Origin: Eudorina sp. 2006-703-Eu-15
Taxonomy: Eukaryota > Chlorophyta > Chlorophyceae > Chlamydomonadales > Volvocaceae
DNA: 64,000 bases
Direction: 5' to 3'
Assembly (NCBI GenBank): GCA_003117195.1
Contig: BDSI01000024.1
Coordinates: forward strand, 589,347 to 653,346
The position numbers and the translations under genes were made by a program. The notes beneath the pieces are model-generated. The model did no database searches. It was not told where the DNA came from and saw only the letters and a list, made by a program, of their open reading frames with translations. Shown piece after piece: positions 34,461-47,257 of the stretch (the stretch's first letter is position 1; the number at the start of each line of letters is the position of its first letter).

Positions 34461-34538
<78 letters not shown>

Positions 34539-37500
34539 TGGGTGCGTGGCAGTCAATTGTACGAACATGGTGCGGGCATGGCACGAACGGACCGGACCCG
34601 AGAAGACTTCACGGGTGGCCAATACCTTCCCCACAGGAGCCGTACTGCCTGCGCCTCGCGGGCCCGCCCGCGGCAGTGGCCGTGACCCCGTACGGCACGA
34701 CGGCCGCCGAAACACCGTCGCCGGGCACGCCGGCAACGGGCGTCGGCGGCAGCATCTTTGCGTACGACGGCCGTACGGCACTTGTACGGGGTACGACAGA
34801 TACGGGCAACAACCTGAGGTCCCAGCGATCGCAAGTGGCCACGGTCGGCGACACGCTGCTTCTGAGGAGCTCCATTAGGGTGTGTGTGTGTGCCGCCAGG
34901 GGGTCGGTTCAGGGCGTTGCCGACCTGCCGGGCTAGAGGTCTTGAGCCGCCCGGCCCTTTGCTGGCCAGTTTGCAACGCGCGCATAAGTGGTGGTAGCAC
35001 GGCCGCGCAGTCGCCCTTGTTTCACTCCGGTTATCGAAACTAAAGATGTTACGGTGGGCCCCGCGGGTCATGGGCGACAGCCAAAGCTACCCTAGGTAAT
35101 GAACACCGTTGCTCTGCACACAACCCATTCAGCAAGCAGCAAGCCGGGTGGTGGTCCCGCCCTCCTCCGTCGCCCCCGTGTGTGAGCTGCAAGGGCCTCC
35201 GCAGTCGGGCGCGTCCGCTGTCCCCCTAGAGAGCTGAACCTCCCCCGCCTGCCCGTGACTCGTGCGGCGGCATGGCCACCTTGGAGCAACACCCGCCGAT
35301 ACACCTTAGAGCTTGTCGCTGCTGCGCACGTGCGCAGGTACGGCAACCGCTGGTGGTGGACACCGTGGCGGTGACCATCAACGTGACTGCGACCGCCGCC
35401 GTGATCGGACGACTACAGGTACCGTCCACAGTCCACCACCGTCCATCCGCCAGGCTCAGGCTGCGCCAGGGGGCCGCACATAAGATGGGGCGACGGTGCA
35501 TGTACGGCATGTACGGCAGCCGCCTGCTGTGTTCCTCCCGCAGTGTGATGCAAGGAGGGGAGTTACGACCCGCGGGAGGGTGGCTGGTGCCTGCCGTGCC
35601 TGCCGTGCCTGCTGTTGTGCTGTACCTAACGTCTCCAAATGTACGTGTGTACGTGTGTTTAAGAAGAAGCCCACACATAACCGCCGTGTGTACGTGTGCA
35701 TATGCCTACTGCCCATGGCGGTGGCGGTGGCGTACCTTAGTGTCCCGACCCGCGAGGAGGGCAGATCGATGATGTGATGGTGCGTCTCCTATCTGCGCCC
35801 CTCGTTGCGCGCAGGTGCGGCTGTCCGCCTGCCCCCCGCCCCTGATACCGCCGCTGGCGAGATGCGCCGCTGCTGGAGGCGGCGGCGGCGGCGGCGGCAG
35901 TGGCGGTGGTGGTCCTGATGGTAGTGATGGTGGTAGCGGTGGCGACGACGCACCGGAGGCCGATGACGGCGAGGACGCCTGCGGGGACGACCTCCCCTCG
36001 CCCGCCGGGGATCGGAATACGTCCTGCGAGGGCGGCATGGCGGTGCTGCTGCTCCCGGTACGGTACGGTACGGTATGGTACGGTATGGCGCAGTACGGTA
36101 CGGTGCGGTAAGCCCTGGGGGCCGGGTGCGCGCACTCTCAGCGCAGTACGTCAGGCCGCATTGCACCTCGGACGCACCTTGCTTCACGGCAGATGCCGGT
36201 CGTGGCGAGTCTCGCATCCCCCGAGTGAAGGGGGCCGAGGCAGGTGCAATAACCTACCTGGCCGTACAGCAACAAGAGGCGCGGGCGCACTGCTCCCCCT
36301 TCAATGCGGTTACAGCAAATATCATGGTGTCGCCCGCTGGGCCCCGCCCCGCCCCGGGGCCCCGCCCCGCCCCGAGCACCGGCGCCCGCGACCTGCCCAC
36401 CCGCTCCTCGACTGCCGACCCGCTACCTCGTATCGCCCCTCCCTCTCCCCCCCAACCCTTGGGTCCCATGCAGGGGTCTCAGGGACCCGAGGCGGCTGCG
36501 CGCGAGGTGGCTGCGGCTGCGGCTGCAGCTGCTGCCGGTGGCGGTGGCGGTGGCGGTGGCGGTGGCGCCCCGCTTCAGCTGTACCAGCTGGAGTTCGAAG
36601 AGGGCCTGCTGGAGGCCCCTCCTGGAGCCAACGACAGCGGAGGAGGCAGCGGAGGAGGAAGCGGGACACAACAGCCGCTGGCCCCCGCTCCAGCGGCTGC
36701 GAGCCCGGCGGCACGTGCAGGCGCTGGCCCGCCCGCGACGGCGCAGCGGCGGCAGCAGCCGGCTGAGTCACTGTCGCGACTGACGTCCCGCCGCTGGGGC
36801 GACGGCGGCGGCGGCAGCGGCGGAGGCGTCTTCGCGGGGCGGTCAGGCGGCAGTGTGGGCATCTGGACGCTGACGCTGAGTCTGGATCTGGATCTGGATC
36901 TGGATCTGGATCTGAACCAGTCCCTGCCACCGGGGTCGCAGTCCAGCGGGGGCGCTGAGGGGTAAGCTCGGTTGGCGGCTCTGCGGCTCTTGATTGAAAC
37001 CAGGGGGGAGATGGGGTGACGCCATGGAAGGGGAGGGCAAAAAGGTTGGCGCACCCGGCGGCGCCACCGACTCCCCTCGACGTCCCCCGGACAGTGGCAG
37101 TGGCAGTGGCAGTGTGCGTCTCCGGTTGCAGGAGCACCACCCTGCCGTGCTGCGCCTCGTGCTGTGCTGCACCACATTCCAGCCAGGCCATGCCGCGCAG
37201 TCGCCCTACGCTGTGCAGTGCCGTGCGGCGATGTGTCGCACCCTACCGTGCTGTGATGTGATGTGTTGCGCTGCGCCTCTGTGCGCGACATATCACCATC
37301 CGCCGGTCAATGGCTGGTGTGCGTGCCACGGGTCAGTCGGTCGGCCAGCGCGCCGCTAGCCGACCTCGTCCCAGCTATCTGTACGGCACATGGCTCAGTG
37401 GACCGCCGCCAGGTGCCAGATGGCTGCGGGCGGCGGTCTGGCTGGGCCACCCCCCTTCCACAGGCACATTCAAGCGCCCGCTGAAAGTAGTAGTAGAAGT

Positions 37501-37671
37501 CTGTGATACGGTAGAAGAAAGCGCACCGCAGAAGGTGCATCCCACCCGTCCGTGCATCCGCCAACCTGTCGTACTTACGTACATACGTACGTACGTACGT
37601 ACGGCAAACCGCACCGCACACGTGTGCAGGTTCCCGGAGTCCGTGGCCGCAGCGGGGTCGGGGTCCCCGGG

Positions 37672-37728
<57 letters not shown>

Positions 37729-40700
37729 AGCTCCGCCGCCGTTCAGCCTGGGCGGTTGGGAGCTGAGGCTGTGCGGCCGCCGCGTCGCCGCGGTGGAGCG
37801 GCTGGCGGCGCTGCTCCGCTCCGAAACCACCTGGACCCCCGCGGACCCCCTCCCGGGGACAGGTTCTTCGCCGCCGCCAACGCCGGCCTCCCCGCGGTCA
37901 CCTGTGCCGAAGCAACTGCTGTTACAGCCGCAACCGCAGCAGCCGCAGCAAACGCAACCGCAGCAGCTGCAGCAGCAGCGGTTAGCTGCCCAGCAGCTAC
38001 AGGCACCTCCCGGGTTCTCGTCGGCATCGCTCCAGGAGATGCTCCGTGCACTGGGAGGAGGCAAGAGCAGTAGCAGTGGCACTAGCAGTAACAGCAGCAG
38101 CAACGGTGGCAGCAGTAGCGGAGTTGACGGCAGCTACAACGTCTTCAGGGCAGCGAGTGCGGGCCCTACCGCCTCCCGTCCCGCCGTCGTGGCCGTTGCG
38201 AGGAACTGGACGGGGCCCTTCCGCTCCGCCTCCGCCGTTGGCGGCGGCGCCACCAACGGCGGCGCCGCCAACATCTTCAACCTACAGGACCTGCTGACGG
38301 CGGCGGAGTCCGTTATGGCGCAGTCGGCTCCAGGGGCGCTTCCCCCGGGCTGGGGGCAGCAGCTGCGGCAGCAGCTGGGGCAACTGCTCGCCGCCAGGCG
38401 CCATGGCGTCGGCGCCGGCGTCGGCGGCAGCCAGTCCGACTGGCGCATCGATCAAGCAGAGTATCTGGGCCTGCCAGCTGTCGTACAGCGGGTGCTGCTC
38501 TGCTCCAGGGATCTCTACCTGTGCTACAACCGTTACGTCAGGGTGCCGCCGCCGCCGCCGCTGCCGGCCGCCGCCCCCGCCAGTGGCGGCGGCGGCGGCG
38601 GCGGCGGGGGCGCGCCGGAGCTTGGCAGCTGGCTCAAGTCCTTTGAAGTGGATGTACAACAGAGGTACGACAGGCGATCAGCGGCACTGGCGGCGCGGTA
38701 CGGCGCGCTGCAGACGGCGATCGAGCAACGAGTGGAAGCATTCGCGGGTGAGGCGGCGGGAAGGTGGAGGGTGGTGGTGGCGGTGGTGGTGGTGGTTGGG
38801 GGGGGGCGATGGGGTAATGAAGCAGGGTGTGGGTGGGCGGGTAGGTGGGGTTTGAGTGGGGTGGATGGCTGGGTGGCTGGGTGGGGGATGGGGTGTTTGC
38901 GAGGGCCCTGGCAACCGGACATCTACACCACTAATGATGTTACAGTGGACGGATGTTTCCGTACAGAATATGTTTCCCTATCTACCTCCTCTCACCCCAC
39001 CCCACCCCATTCACCACCCCATTCACCACCCCATTCACCACCCATTCACCACCCCATTCACCACCCCATTCACCACCCCATTCACCACCCCATTCACCAC
39101 CCCATTCACCACCCCATTCACCACTCCATTCACCACCGCACCCCGCCCCACCCCACCCCCTCCTGCGGGCGGCCGAGGCAGCCAGCTACCCGCAGCTGCG
39201 ACCCCAGGGCGACCTGATCCGAAGGGCGCTGAACGCCCGCCTGTACAGCGCCGCGTACAGGTCCGCCGCGCTGGCGTACGGCTCCGCCTTCCTGGACGCC
39301 GTCATCGGCCTGGTGCTGTACGGCAAGAACGCGGTAGGCATCTTCCGTACATCTTCCCACACGGGCGGAGCCGCACCCGAGCGACGGAAACGACTCGCAG
39401 CAGCAGCCCTGCAGGCGGCGGCATCCTGTCGCTGTCCTCCCGTGTCACCCCTGCCCCTGCCGTACGGCATTCTCCCCCGCCAAACCATCCCAACCAACCA
39501 TCCCAACCAACCGTCCCAACCAACCGCCTGCACTCCTGTCGGCCGCCTCCTGACGTCCTGCCTCCCATTTGCTGCAAAAGGGAACTGCGGCATCATCGGG
39601 GCACGCCTGCTTCTAACCCAGCACCCTCCAATCCCCTCTCCCTCCCAGGAGCTGGCCATCAACCCCCGCTACATCCTGACCCGCCTGCTGCTCGTACTCC
39701 TGGACGGCGTGTTAGCGACCCTACTGATCGGGCTGAGCCAGGTGGGGGCCTGACTGGGCGGGTGGTTGGTCGGGTGGCTGGGTGGGTGGCTGTCACAGGG
39801 GTTGGGCCCCTTGCCCGGGGTGCGGACGAGGCCCCGGCCCCATCACTCGGCCTCCCGCCCTCCGCCTGCGTTACTCGATGAGCCGCGGGGCACCCCCCAC
39901 TCCACTCCGCTACGGACGCGTAAGGCCGCCGACCAGGCACGGCTCAACCTGACCGGATCCGACCCAACCCGACCCACAGGTACGGGCAAGGGGGCCCGCT
40001 GGGCCCCCCGGCCGCGGGTGCCAGCCTGACGATATGTGGCCCGAGGCCAATATCAATGAGTCCGTCCCCCATCAAGTGCAGCCGGTGGTACGGTATGCAC
40101 CCTCCCCCCCGTCCGACGCCGGGGATATCGCGCCGCAGTGTCGCGCAAGCAAGCCCCGCGCTGCGCAACCCCCGTCGGTGTACGTCAGTACGTGTCCCAT
40201 GGGTCCGTGCCGTACGACCTCACGGCCGCCGCCTGCTGCTCCTCCTCCTCCTCCACCCGTAGGCCACCTTCACTGTCACGCCCACCATCGTCAACCCCAA
40301 CGCCACCTTCGAGGGAGCCGCCGCACCGGCCATGGGGCTCGATCTGACCGGTGTGGCGCTAGTGGACCTCGCCCTGAGGGCGGCTCCAGGGGCGGGCGTG
40401 GCTGGGGCTGGCATGGCGGGTCTGCTGAATGGATCCGGGCCGGGCAGACTCGCGGGCGCCCTCCGAGCTGCCGCCACCGCTGCCGCCGCGGCTGCCGCTG
40501 ACAACATAACAGATGATCCGGTGGCAGATCCGCTGCGAGAGGGACGAGCCAGGGGCGCGGCCGCCGCCGCCGCAGCAGCAGCAGCGCAACGCCTGCGTCG
40601 CGGGGCCTTATCCGGGCCTGGGGGAGACGTCGACAGCGGCACTAGGTACAAGGCCGGCGGCGGTGATAGGGGTGGGGCTGGAGGTGAGGGTGTTATTGGC

Positions 40701-42966
40701 GGCGGCGGCGGCGGCGGCGGTGGGGATCTTCCCTGGTTCGGGGGAGGGCAGGCAGCGCCGACAGCCTGGCTGGACGTCTTGGAGGCGGTTGTGACGGCGA
40801 TACGCGCCGCGCTGAGGCCGGATGCTGACGGCGACTCCAACACCGACGACGCAGCTGGGGGGGCCGAGGTCACCGCCGTGGGTCCTGACGGGGACGACGG
40901 GGCTGGCGCAGGCAGCGGCGGCGGCGCCGCGCAGCCATCCGGCGGTGCAGCGGACAGACACGGAGGAGGGGAGGCCGCAACGGACGGCGGCGCCACCACG
41001 CGGGCAAGGCCGAGCGGCGCCGGTGACGGCCCGGCCCGACGTCAGCCCGCTGACGGAGACACGATGTCCCCCGGGGCCCGGGAGGGCAGGAGTGCCGGCA
41101 CCAGCAGGGGGGCCAGCGCCGGCGGCGGTCGCGACGGCGCCGACAGCGGCGCCGGGGCCGACCCATGGGCCCCTCCCGCCCAGTCGACCGGCCGGCGGGA
41201 CGGTGATACCGGTAACAGCAGTAGCAGCAGTGGCAGTAGCAGCGGTAACAGCAGTAGCAGCAGTGGCAGTGGCAGCAGGAACAGCAGTGGCAGCAGTGGC
41301 AGTAGCAGCGGTAGCAGCAGTAGCAGCAGTGGCAGTAGCAGCGGTAGCAGCAGTAGCAGCGGTAGCAGCAGGAACAGCGGGGGAAAGAAGAACATCAACG
41401 GCAGGGGTCGCCGCATCGCGGGCGGTTGGGAGACGGCGGCCGCACTGCGGACCCGAGTGGTGCAGGTGACGGTCGCTCGGGTGCTGTGTACTGCACTGTA
41501 CTGCACTGTACTGCACTGTACTGCACTGTACTGCAGCATTGTGTGAGGGGAAGGGAGCGGGTCAGGGGAGCGGGAGCTGGAGGGGGATCAGTTTTCGACC
41601 CGCGTGCGGGACAATGAGAAGGGAGGATGGGGCCGAGGATGGATGAGGGCGACCCCTTATCACTCGACACTCATGAAACCACTGCCGCTCCAGGGTACGA
41701 CATGTACGGCATGTTCATCTGCTTATATGCCGTACCCTGGCACATGTATTCATCTGCTCACATGTACGGGCGACGGCCACTTCACACCACAGCGCACAGA
41801 GCGAGGTCCCCGGGGCTGGCGGGGCACCTACAGCCTGGCTAAGCTGCCGGGGGGTCCACCGCACCGGCACCCAACGCGCGCCGCCATCTCAACCCGGATG
41901 GACCCCGCAACCAACACCCCACACTCCAAACTCCGGAACCCCCGGCCTCCCTGCCCTAGCAGGCGTACGAGCAGCGCCTGCACCAGCTGCTGTCCGTGTG
42001 GGAGGGGGCGGTGCAGGGGGCGCAGGTGAGGCGGGCGGGGGGCGGGGGGCGGGGGGCGGGGGGCGGGGTGGAGGGGATTTAGGAAGCAAAGAAAACCCAA
42101 GCCAGGAAACAAACCCGGGCACCCGGGGCAGGGGGGACAGAGACCCCGGGGGTTGCGCGGGACGCATCCGTGGCTTACCTGCGTACGTGCTGGCCATGCA
42201 TTCAGCAGGAATGGTCAATTGGAAAGGCTGCAGCTGGCCATCGAGATAGAGGGCCGCCTCCTCACTCTGCTGCGTCGCCGAAAGCTATCATCGCGAAAAC
42301 GTTCGTACAGCTCGTACGGACCTTCGAACATGGCCGTACTTGCTGCGCGCAGGGTCGGGTGGAGGCGGCGCTAGACAGGCGGGAGGCGGCGCTGGCGCGT
42401 ACGGCACGTGTGATGTCGTCCAATCTGACGGGTCCGGGGCCCGCGGGGCAGGCGGTGCTGGACGCCATCAACAGGACGGTACGGCTCCGTACGTGCCCGG
42501 CGTACGGCATTGTACGGCACGCTTCACGCCAGCAACCGCGCGTCGCGCCTGGTATTCCAGCAACCGCTGACTAGCCACAGAAGGCAGGGGCACTTCCCCG
42601 CATCCTGGGGGGGCAGGGCTGCGATCTCCCCTTCGGGCACCCATTCTTGAAGAGGAAGAGAGTGCGGTGCGTGGTGTATACATGCAACCTTGTAAGGTAG
42701 TGTAAGGTGGTGCGGCCTCCCAGCCCTTCTCCGCACACCTCCCCCCCGCCCTCCCGCTCAGGCCACGGCAGCTGCGGACCGGCTGCGGTGGGGCGTGGAG
42801 GGCCTGCGGGCGGCCTCTGACGGACCCTCCCGGCCGGTCAGCAGCAGCAGCAGCGGCCCGGGCGGCAGAGCCGCCCGCCCGGGCGCAAGTGACCTGAGCG
42901 GCGGCGACAGTGGGGAGGTGTCCGCCAGGAGCCGCGTTGATGTCACCCGCGGCACCCGCGGCACCC

Positions 42967-43006
<40 letters not shown>

Positions 43007-44526
43007 CGGCAGCATCGCGGCAGCCCTGGCGCGGCGGCTCAACGCCAGCCAGGGCGTCCTGGCCTGGGGGGACCTGAAGGGGCGGAGGGGCGAAGAGGAC
43101 CTGGCGGCGGCCCTCAGGTGGGGGGTGGTCGGGGAGGTGGGGCAGCGAGGTGGTGGCGGCGCCGTACGGTACGGCTTGGATCCGGCGAGCGCTAGCGCTG
43201 GGCGGGGCGCGGATGCACGCGCCGCACCGCAGGGGACTATCCTCCAGGGCATGTGGGGGGCCAGGGCACCGGTCACCGGCCAACGGTTCAGGGTTGCTGG
43301 GTGAGCTGCTGGTTAGCTCGCCTTGCAGCTTGCACACACCCAATCCAAACGCACTTCCAACGCACGCGTTCTCATTAAACACCCCAATTCAAGCGCACCT
43401 CCACTCCTGCTATCGGTTGTTGTCACCTTCCCCCCTCCCTTTACCACATGTCGATCAAGACAGCAGTTGTCACCCCCTCGCCCTCCCCCTCTCCGTCCCA
43501 GGACCGCCTGGGACGCCTGGTTTCCCCTGGCCTTGGGCGTGGGGCGGAACACCTCCACCTCCACCGCCTCCTCCTCCTCCGGTGTCGTCGCCTCTTCGCT
43601 TCCGCAGCAGCCGCCACCTGCCCCGGCCGCACCCGACTTCACAGCTGTGTTCCGGGCCGCCGGCGCCGCCACCGCCACCACCGCCACCACCACTGGCGGC
43701 GGCGGCGGCGGCAGCGACGGAGGTCACGTGGCGGATGACGTCGCCGGTTTCGGAGTATCTGATCGAAGTGGTGGAGCACCCTGGGAGTCGGCTACAGCTG
43801 CGGGTGATGCCACGCGCGTCGGTGCTACAGCCGGGGGCCCCAGCGGCGATGCCGGTGGTGGAGGCGAAGGCGGCGGTCCAGGTCAGCAGCGCCAGCTACC
43901 ACCACAAAAGGAAACAAAAGTGCAAACGCAGCAGCAGCAGAACTACCAACGACAAGCGCAAGGTCATCACCAAGATGGGCAACAAGGGCAACAAGGGCAA
44001 CAAGGGCAACAGCAGGTTCTGGAGGCGCAGCCGTCACAGCAGCAGCAACCACCACCAACACCGGGGGAGGGTCAGCAGTCGATGACCCGTGTGGACGACC
44101 CGCTGATATGGACCGGCGGCCGGAGGGGCCAGGGGCCCACCCGCCCGACCCTGACCTCCCGGATCGGCACCTCAGAGAACATCACGGGGGCCAGCCCTCA
44201 GGCCGCGACGACGAGCGCCGACGGCCGCACGTCCAGTGGCAATGACGCAGTAGGGGGAGTGCACCCCGGCGGCACCGGCGGCGCTGCTGGCGAGGTTCCA
44301 CTTGCATGGCGACCCATGAGTCTTGAACCACTGGATCTGGATCGAGATCTGGATCCGGATCTGGGTCCCAGCCCAACGCCCTCGGCGTCCGCGCCGGTCG
44401 CTCCTTCGCTGCAACGGCCCTCACCGCGCTCCGACCTCACGACCCCGGCCTCGCCGCGGCGGGGGCCCCCCCTGCCCCTGGACGTCCTCCTCTGGAGGTT
44501 GGGGGGCCTTGGAGCCGCCGTGGCTG

Positions 44527-44564
<38 letters not shown>

Positions 44565-46382
44565 CCCAACCCCATCCCCCCCAACCCCAAACCCAACCCC
44601 AAACCCCAACCCCCCAACCCCGCGGGCGGTCCCAGCGGCCGCAAGCCAGGTGCCGCCCCAACCGGGAGCCCCTCCGCCACGGACCTCCCCCTCCCCCTCC
44701 CCACAGTGTGGACGCCTCGCCCCCGGGCAGCTGCGGGTGCTGCGGGTGCTGCGGCTGATGCGGCTGATGCGGGTGCTGCGGCCGATGCGGCTGATGCGGG
44801 CCTTGGCGACAGAAGGAGTGGCCGCACATGGTCCTCAGCGCCTGGGCCTGGCGGCGCCGCGCCCGCCCAGCCGCCGGCCGCGGCGCCGCAGCGTCCAGAG
44901 CCCCCTTCCGTTCCTTCCGTGTCCGCGCGTGGCTCAGCCGTGGGGGCAAGAAGTGGAGAACTGCGGTCCTCCGCCGCGGGGGGGGGACCCGTCGTCCTCT
45001 GGGCCGCCGGCGGCGAGGCCCCTGCCGGTGGCGGCGTCGTCGGCGGTGGGTACGGAGACCCTCCCGGGGGTGCCAGCGCTGATCAGGGAGGGGCGTCAGC
45101 AGCGGGCAGGATGCCGCCTGCAGGGGCCCCTGTCACGGGGCCAGGGGCCCCAGGGAGCCCGGCAGACGTGGGGGCAGCCGGCCCAGCGGGACCGCGGGCC
45201 GTCAGCGGCGGGGCCCCGCTGAGGCGTCCCGTCGCCGCCGGTGACCGAGACGTGGCTGACCCTGTCGCTAGTTACAGCAAGAGCAACAGCAATGGCAGTG
45301 CCGGTGTTGGTGCCGGTGTTGGTGCCGGTGACGGTGGGTACGGACGGCAGGCTGCTGGGCAAGGCAGCGGCGGCGGCCGGAGCGTAGGTGCTGGCGCGGC
45401 CGCCGTCAGTGGGTACGGAGGCCAGGGCGCCAACGGCGCCAGCGGTGACGGAGGCAGTAGGGCGGATGGAAGAGCGGCGGCGGCGGCGGCGGCGGTGGCG
45501 GTGGACCGGGTGCGTGAGGCGGTGGCGACGGTGGGGCGCGCGTTGGATGAGGTGGCGGCCGCGATGGTGGGTCCAACGCGCCCGGCTGCGACCGCACGGG
45601 CGAGTGGCGGGGAGCGGCTGCAGGGCGCCCCGGCCGTGCACGGGGGCCGTGCGCGGTGCGCCGCGGCTGTGGAGAGCCGTGGTGGCGGCGGAGCCGGCGG
45701 CAATGGCGGCGGCGGCGGCGGCGGTAACGATGACGATGGCAGTAAAAGCAGCGGCAGCAGCGGTGTGGGTGGATCTGATGCGGAGGTGGCGGATGTGTGT
45801 GCCGCCTTGGATGAGGCCGCGGCGGCGGTCCGGGCGGCAGTCGTGGCCGCAGCGGGAGCCCTGGCCCCTGGACAGGGACAGCGAGGGGCGGCGAATGCAG
45901 CGGTGGCGGGAGAGCTGGCGGCGACGCCGCCTGACGGCGGCAAGGAGGAGGAGGAGGAGGGGGAGAAACAGTCGGAGGTGGTGCGCAGTGCAGTCACCGA
46001 CGGCACCGCCGCCGCCACCGCCACCGACGCCGTTGCCGTCGCCGACGTCGACGCGGCCGTGCAGGTGCTGGTGGACCAGCTGCTTAGCGCTCTGTCGAAG
46101 CTGTCGGTTCAGTTGCAGCGCTCCGAGGCGGCTGGGCAGGGGATGACGGGCGCCGCGACCTTCCCACCCGAGCAGGCCGGTGGCGGCGCCGCGGGCGCCG
46201 ATGGAGCCGACGTAGCTGGCGGCGGCGGCGGCGGCGACGGTAGTGGCGACGACGGCGGCGGCGGCGGCGGCGACGCCTTCGCTGCGTTGGATGCTCGTAC
46301 GGCATCGGCTAACGGTGCCGTAGCACGGGCGGAAAAGAGGCTCCGACAGCTGAACCCCAATGCCGAGTCGTCCTCCCCATAG
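34266..46382 (+). CDS. large secreted or membrane low-complexity protein, unrecognised family, about 14 exons
   Basis: The exons are 34266-34424, 34637-34879, 35338-35418, 35815-36057, 36474-36961, 37630-38747, 39182-39333, 39649-39741, 40263-41465, 41963-42025, 42353-42478, 42762-43117 and 43502-46382. They total 7206 nt (2401 residues) in one frame. An extra coiled-coil-like exon near 42209-42300 is possible but its phase does not fit. Residues 1-45 form a Leu-rich signal peptide built from three QQPLL units. The luminal part (54-780) carries Cys residues, N-glycosylation sites, runs of Gly, 20 Ala and Gln, and an LDLDLD repeat. Exon 7 ends in a moderately hydrophobic segment and exon 8 is strongly hydrophobic (ILTRLLLVLLDGVLATLLIG, about 836-855), suggesting membrane insertion. 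The rest is Gly/Ser/Ala/Pro-rich, with a Ser-Gly-Asn tract at about 1178-1235 and a 959-residue last exon. Exon 9 uses a TAG acceptor. Function unknown; a wall, matrix or flagellar surface role would be a guess. Confidence 0.72.
34463..34537. repeat. (GT)n microsatellite, about 37 units
   Basis: A perfect GT run in the first intron of the large low-complexity gene, directly after an R6 module. Confidence 0.97.
37673..37732 (+). repeat. coding (GCT)n, 20-alanine run
   Basis: In-frame GCT codons (one GCA) lie within exon 6 of the large protein. The tract is likely to vary in length between strains. Confidence 0.9.
39000..39135. repeat. CATTCACCACCC minisatellite
   Basis: About eleven 12-bp units (CCATTCACCACC) lie in the intron before exon 7 of the large protein. 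Confidence 0.92.
41214..41386 (+). repeat. coding AGC/GGT/AAC trinucleotide tract
   Basis: Interspersed AGCAGT, GGTAGC and AACAGC codons give a Ser-Gly-Asn tract in exon 9 of the large protein. Confidence 0.9.
42073..42124 (-). repeat. dispersed element R2, inverted copy
   Basis: AAGCAAAGAAAACCCAAGCC and AAACAAACCCGGGCACCC on the plus strand match the reverse complement of R2. It lies shortly after the exon 10 donor at 42026. Confidence 0.5.
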
Positions 46383-47257
46383 GCCTAGAGAGAGCCTCCA
46401 CTGCCACTGTCCTCGACTGATCTGCGAGTACCATACACTGTCACTGCCACGTCCACCTTCTAGTTGCACTGGGGCTGACAGCGTCCCCAACGTGGCGCAG
46501 CGTGCAGGCCGCCTTTTAAGATCACGGAGTGGGAACGTCGGGTTACGGGGTCGTGGGGGCTAGCCTTCCCCCCAAACGCGTTGGCTGAGTGACTCTGAAG
46601 TGAGGGTGCGATGCGCCCCGAGATGGCACAAATACTCGATGGCGGTCCAGGTCCGAAATGGACCGAATGGCCACGGGTGTACGGCCGTAATCAACGGCCA
46701 TTACGCCAGAATCTGTATGCAATTGCACGCATCCAGGTACTTGAATCGTACTGCTGTGCGGAGGGACGTGGATTGGGCAATGGGCATGACGTGCTGCGCT
46801 TGTTCAATCATGTGTCTGTTGCACGTCTATCTTACACAGATTTGGGTTGGTTTGTTATTCATCACGGGTTAACCAAGGAGAGGATGAAATAGCGACGCCT
46901 GATTTCGCCGGTGCCGGTGTCAGGGCGGAAGCTTCATCGGTCGTACGCAACCGTCAACCTTACTCAGCGGGCAAGTTTTCCCGTGTACCTGTTGTGCTAT
47001 AATTTGACAATGACCACGTTGACCACGCGGGAGTTTTTCAGCGCCATTCTGCTCCCTGTTGTTCCTAACTGTTGGTGCAGCAAAGGCACAGTAACGCGTT
47101 TGCGCCCACCCCAAGCTATTCCCTAATGAAAGCTGAACACCTGTAACGACCTGAACCAAAAACTCTCGGAACGAAATTCACTGACCTGGTTGGGAGCCGA
47201 AGGGGACATGCGCACCTTTCGACAGGTCGATGGCAGCTGTGCGCAGCTCCGCTTTAA
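46383..47257. other. intergenic between two plus-strand genes
   Basis: This region is less GC-rich than the neighbouring exons. A TGTAA pentamer, the usual volvocine polyadenylation signal, occurs at 47142-47146, but it lies 760 nt past the stop and near the next gene, so its role is doubtful. The promoter of the multi-lectin gene should lie in the right-hand part. No coding exon was seen. Confidence 0.4.

Noticed and set aside
34266..46382. HAP2/GCS1 gamete fusion protein or another known volvocine surface protein
   Set aside because: A signal peptide and membrane segment alone are not enough; I could not find the characteristic cysteine spacing or conserved blocks of HAP2.
45096..46490. 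Long minus-strand open frame opposite the last exon of the large protein
   Set aside because: GC-rich repetitive exons keep several frames open. The plus frame joins in phase to upstream exons through good splice sites, while this one is a chain of Arg/Ala/His-rich shadow sequence.
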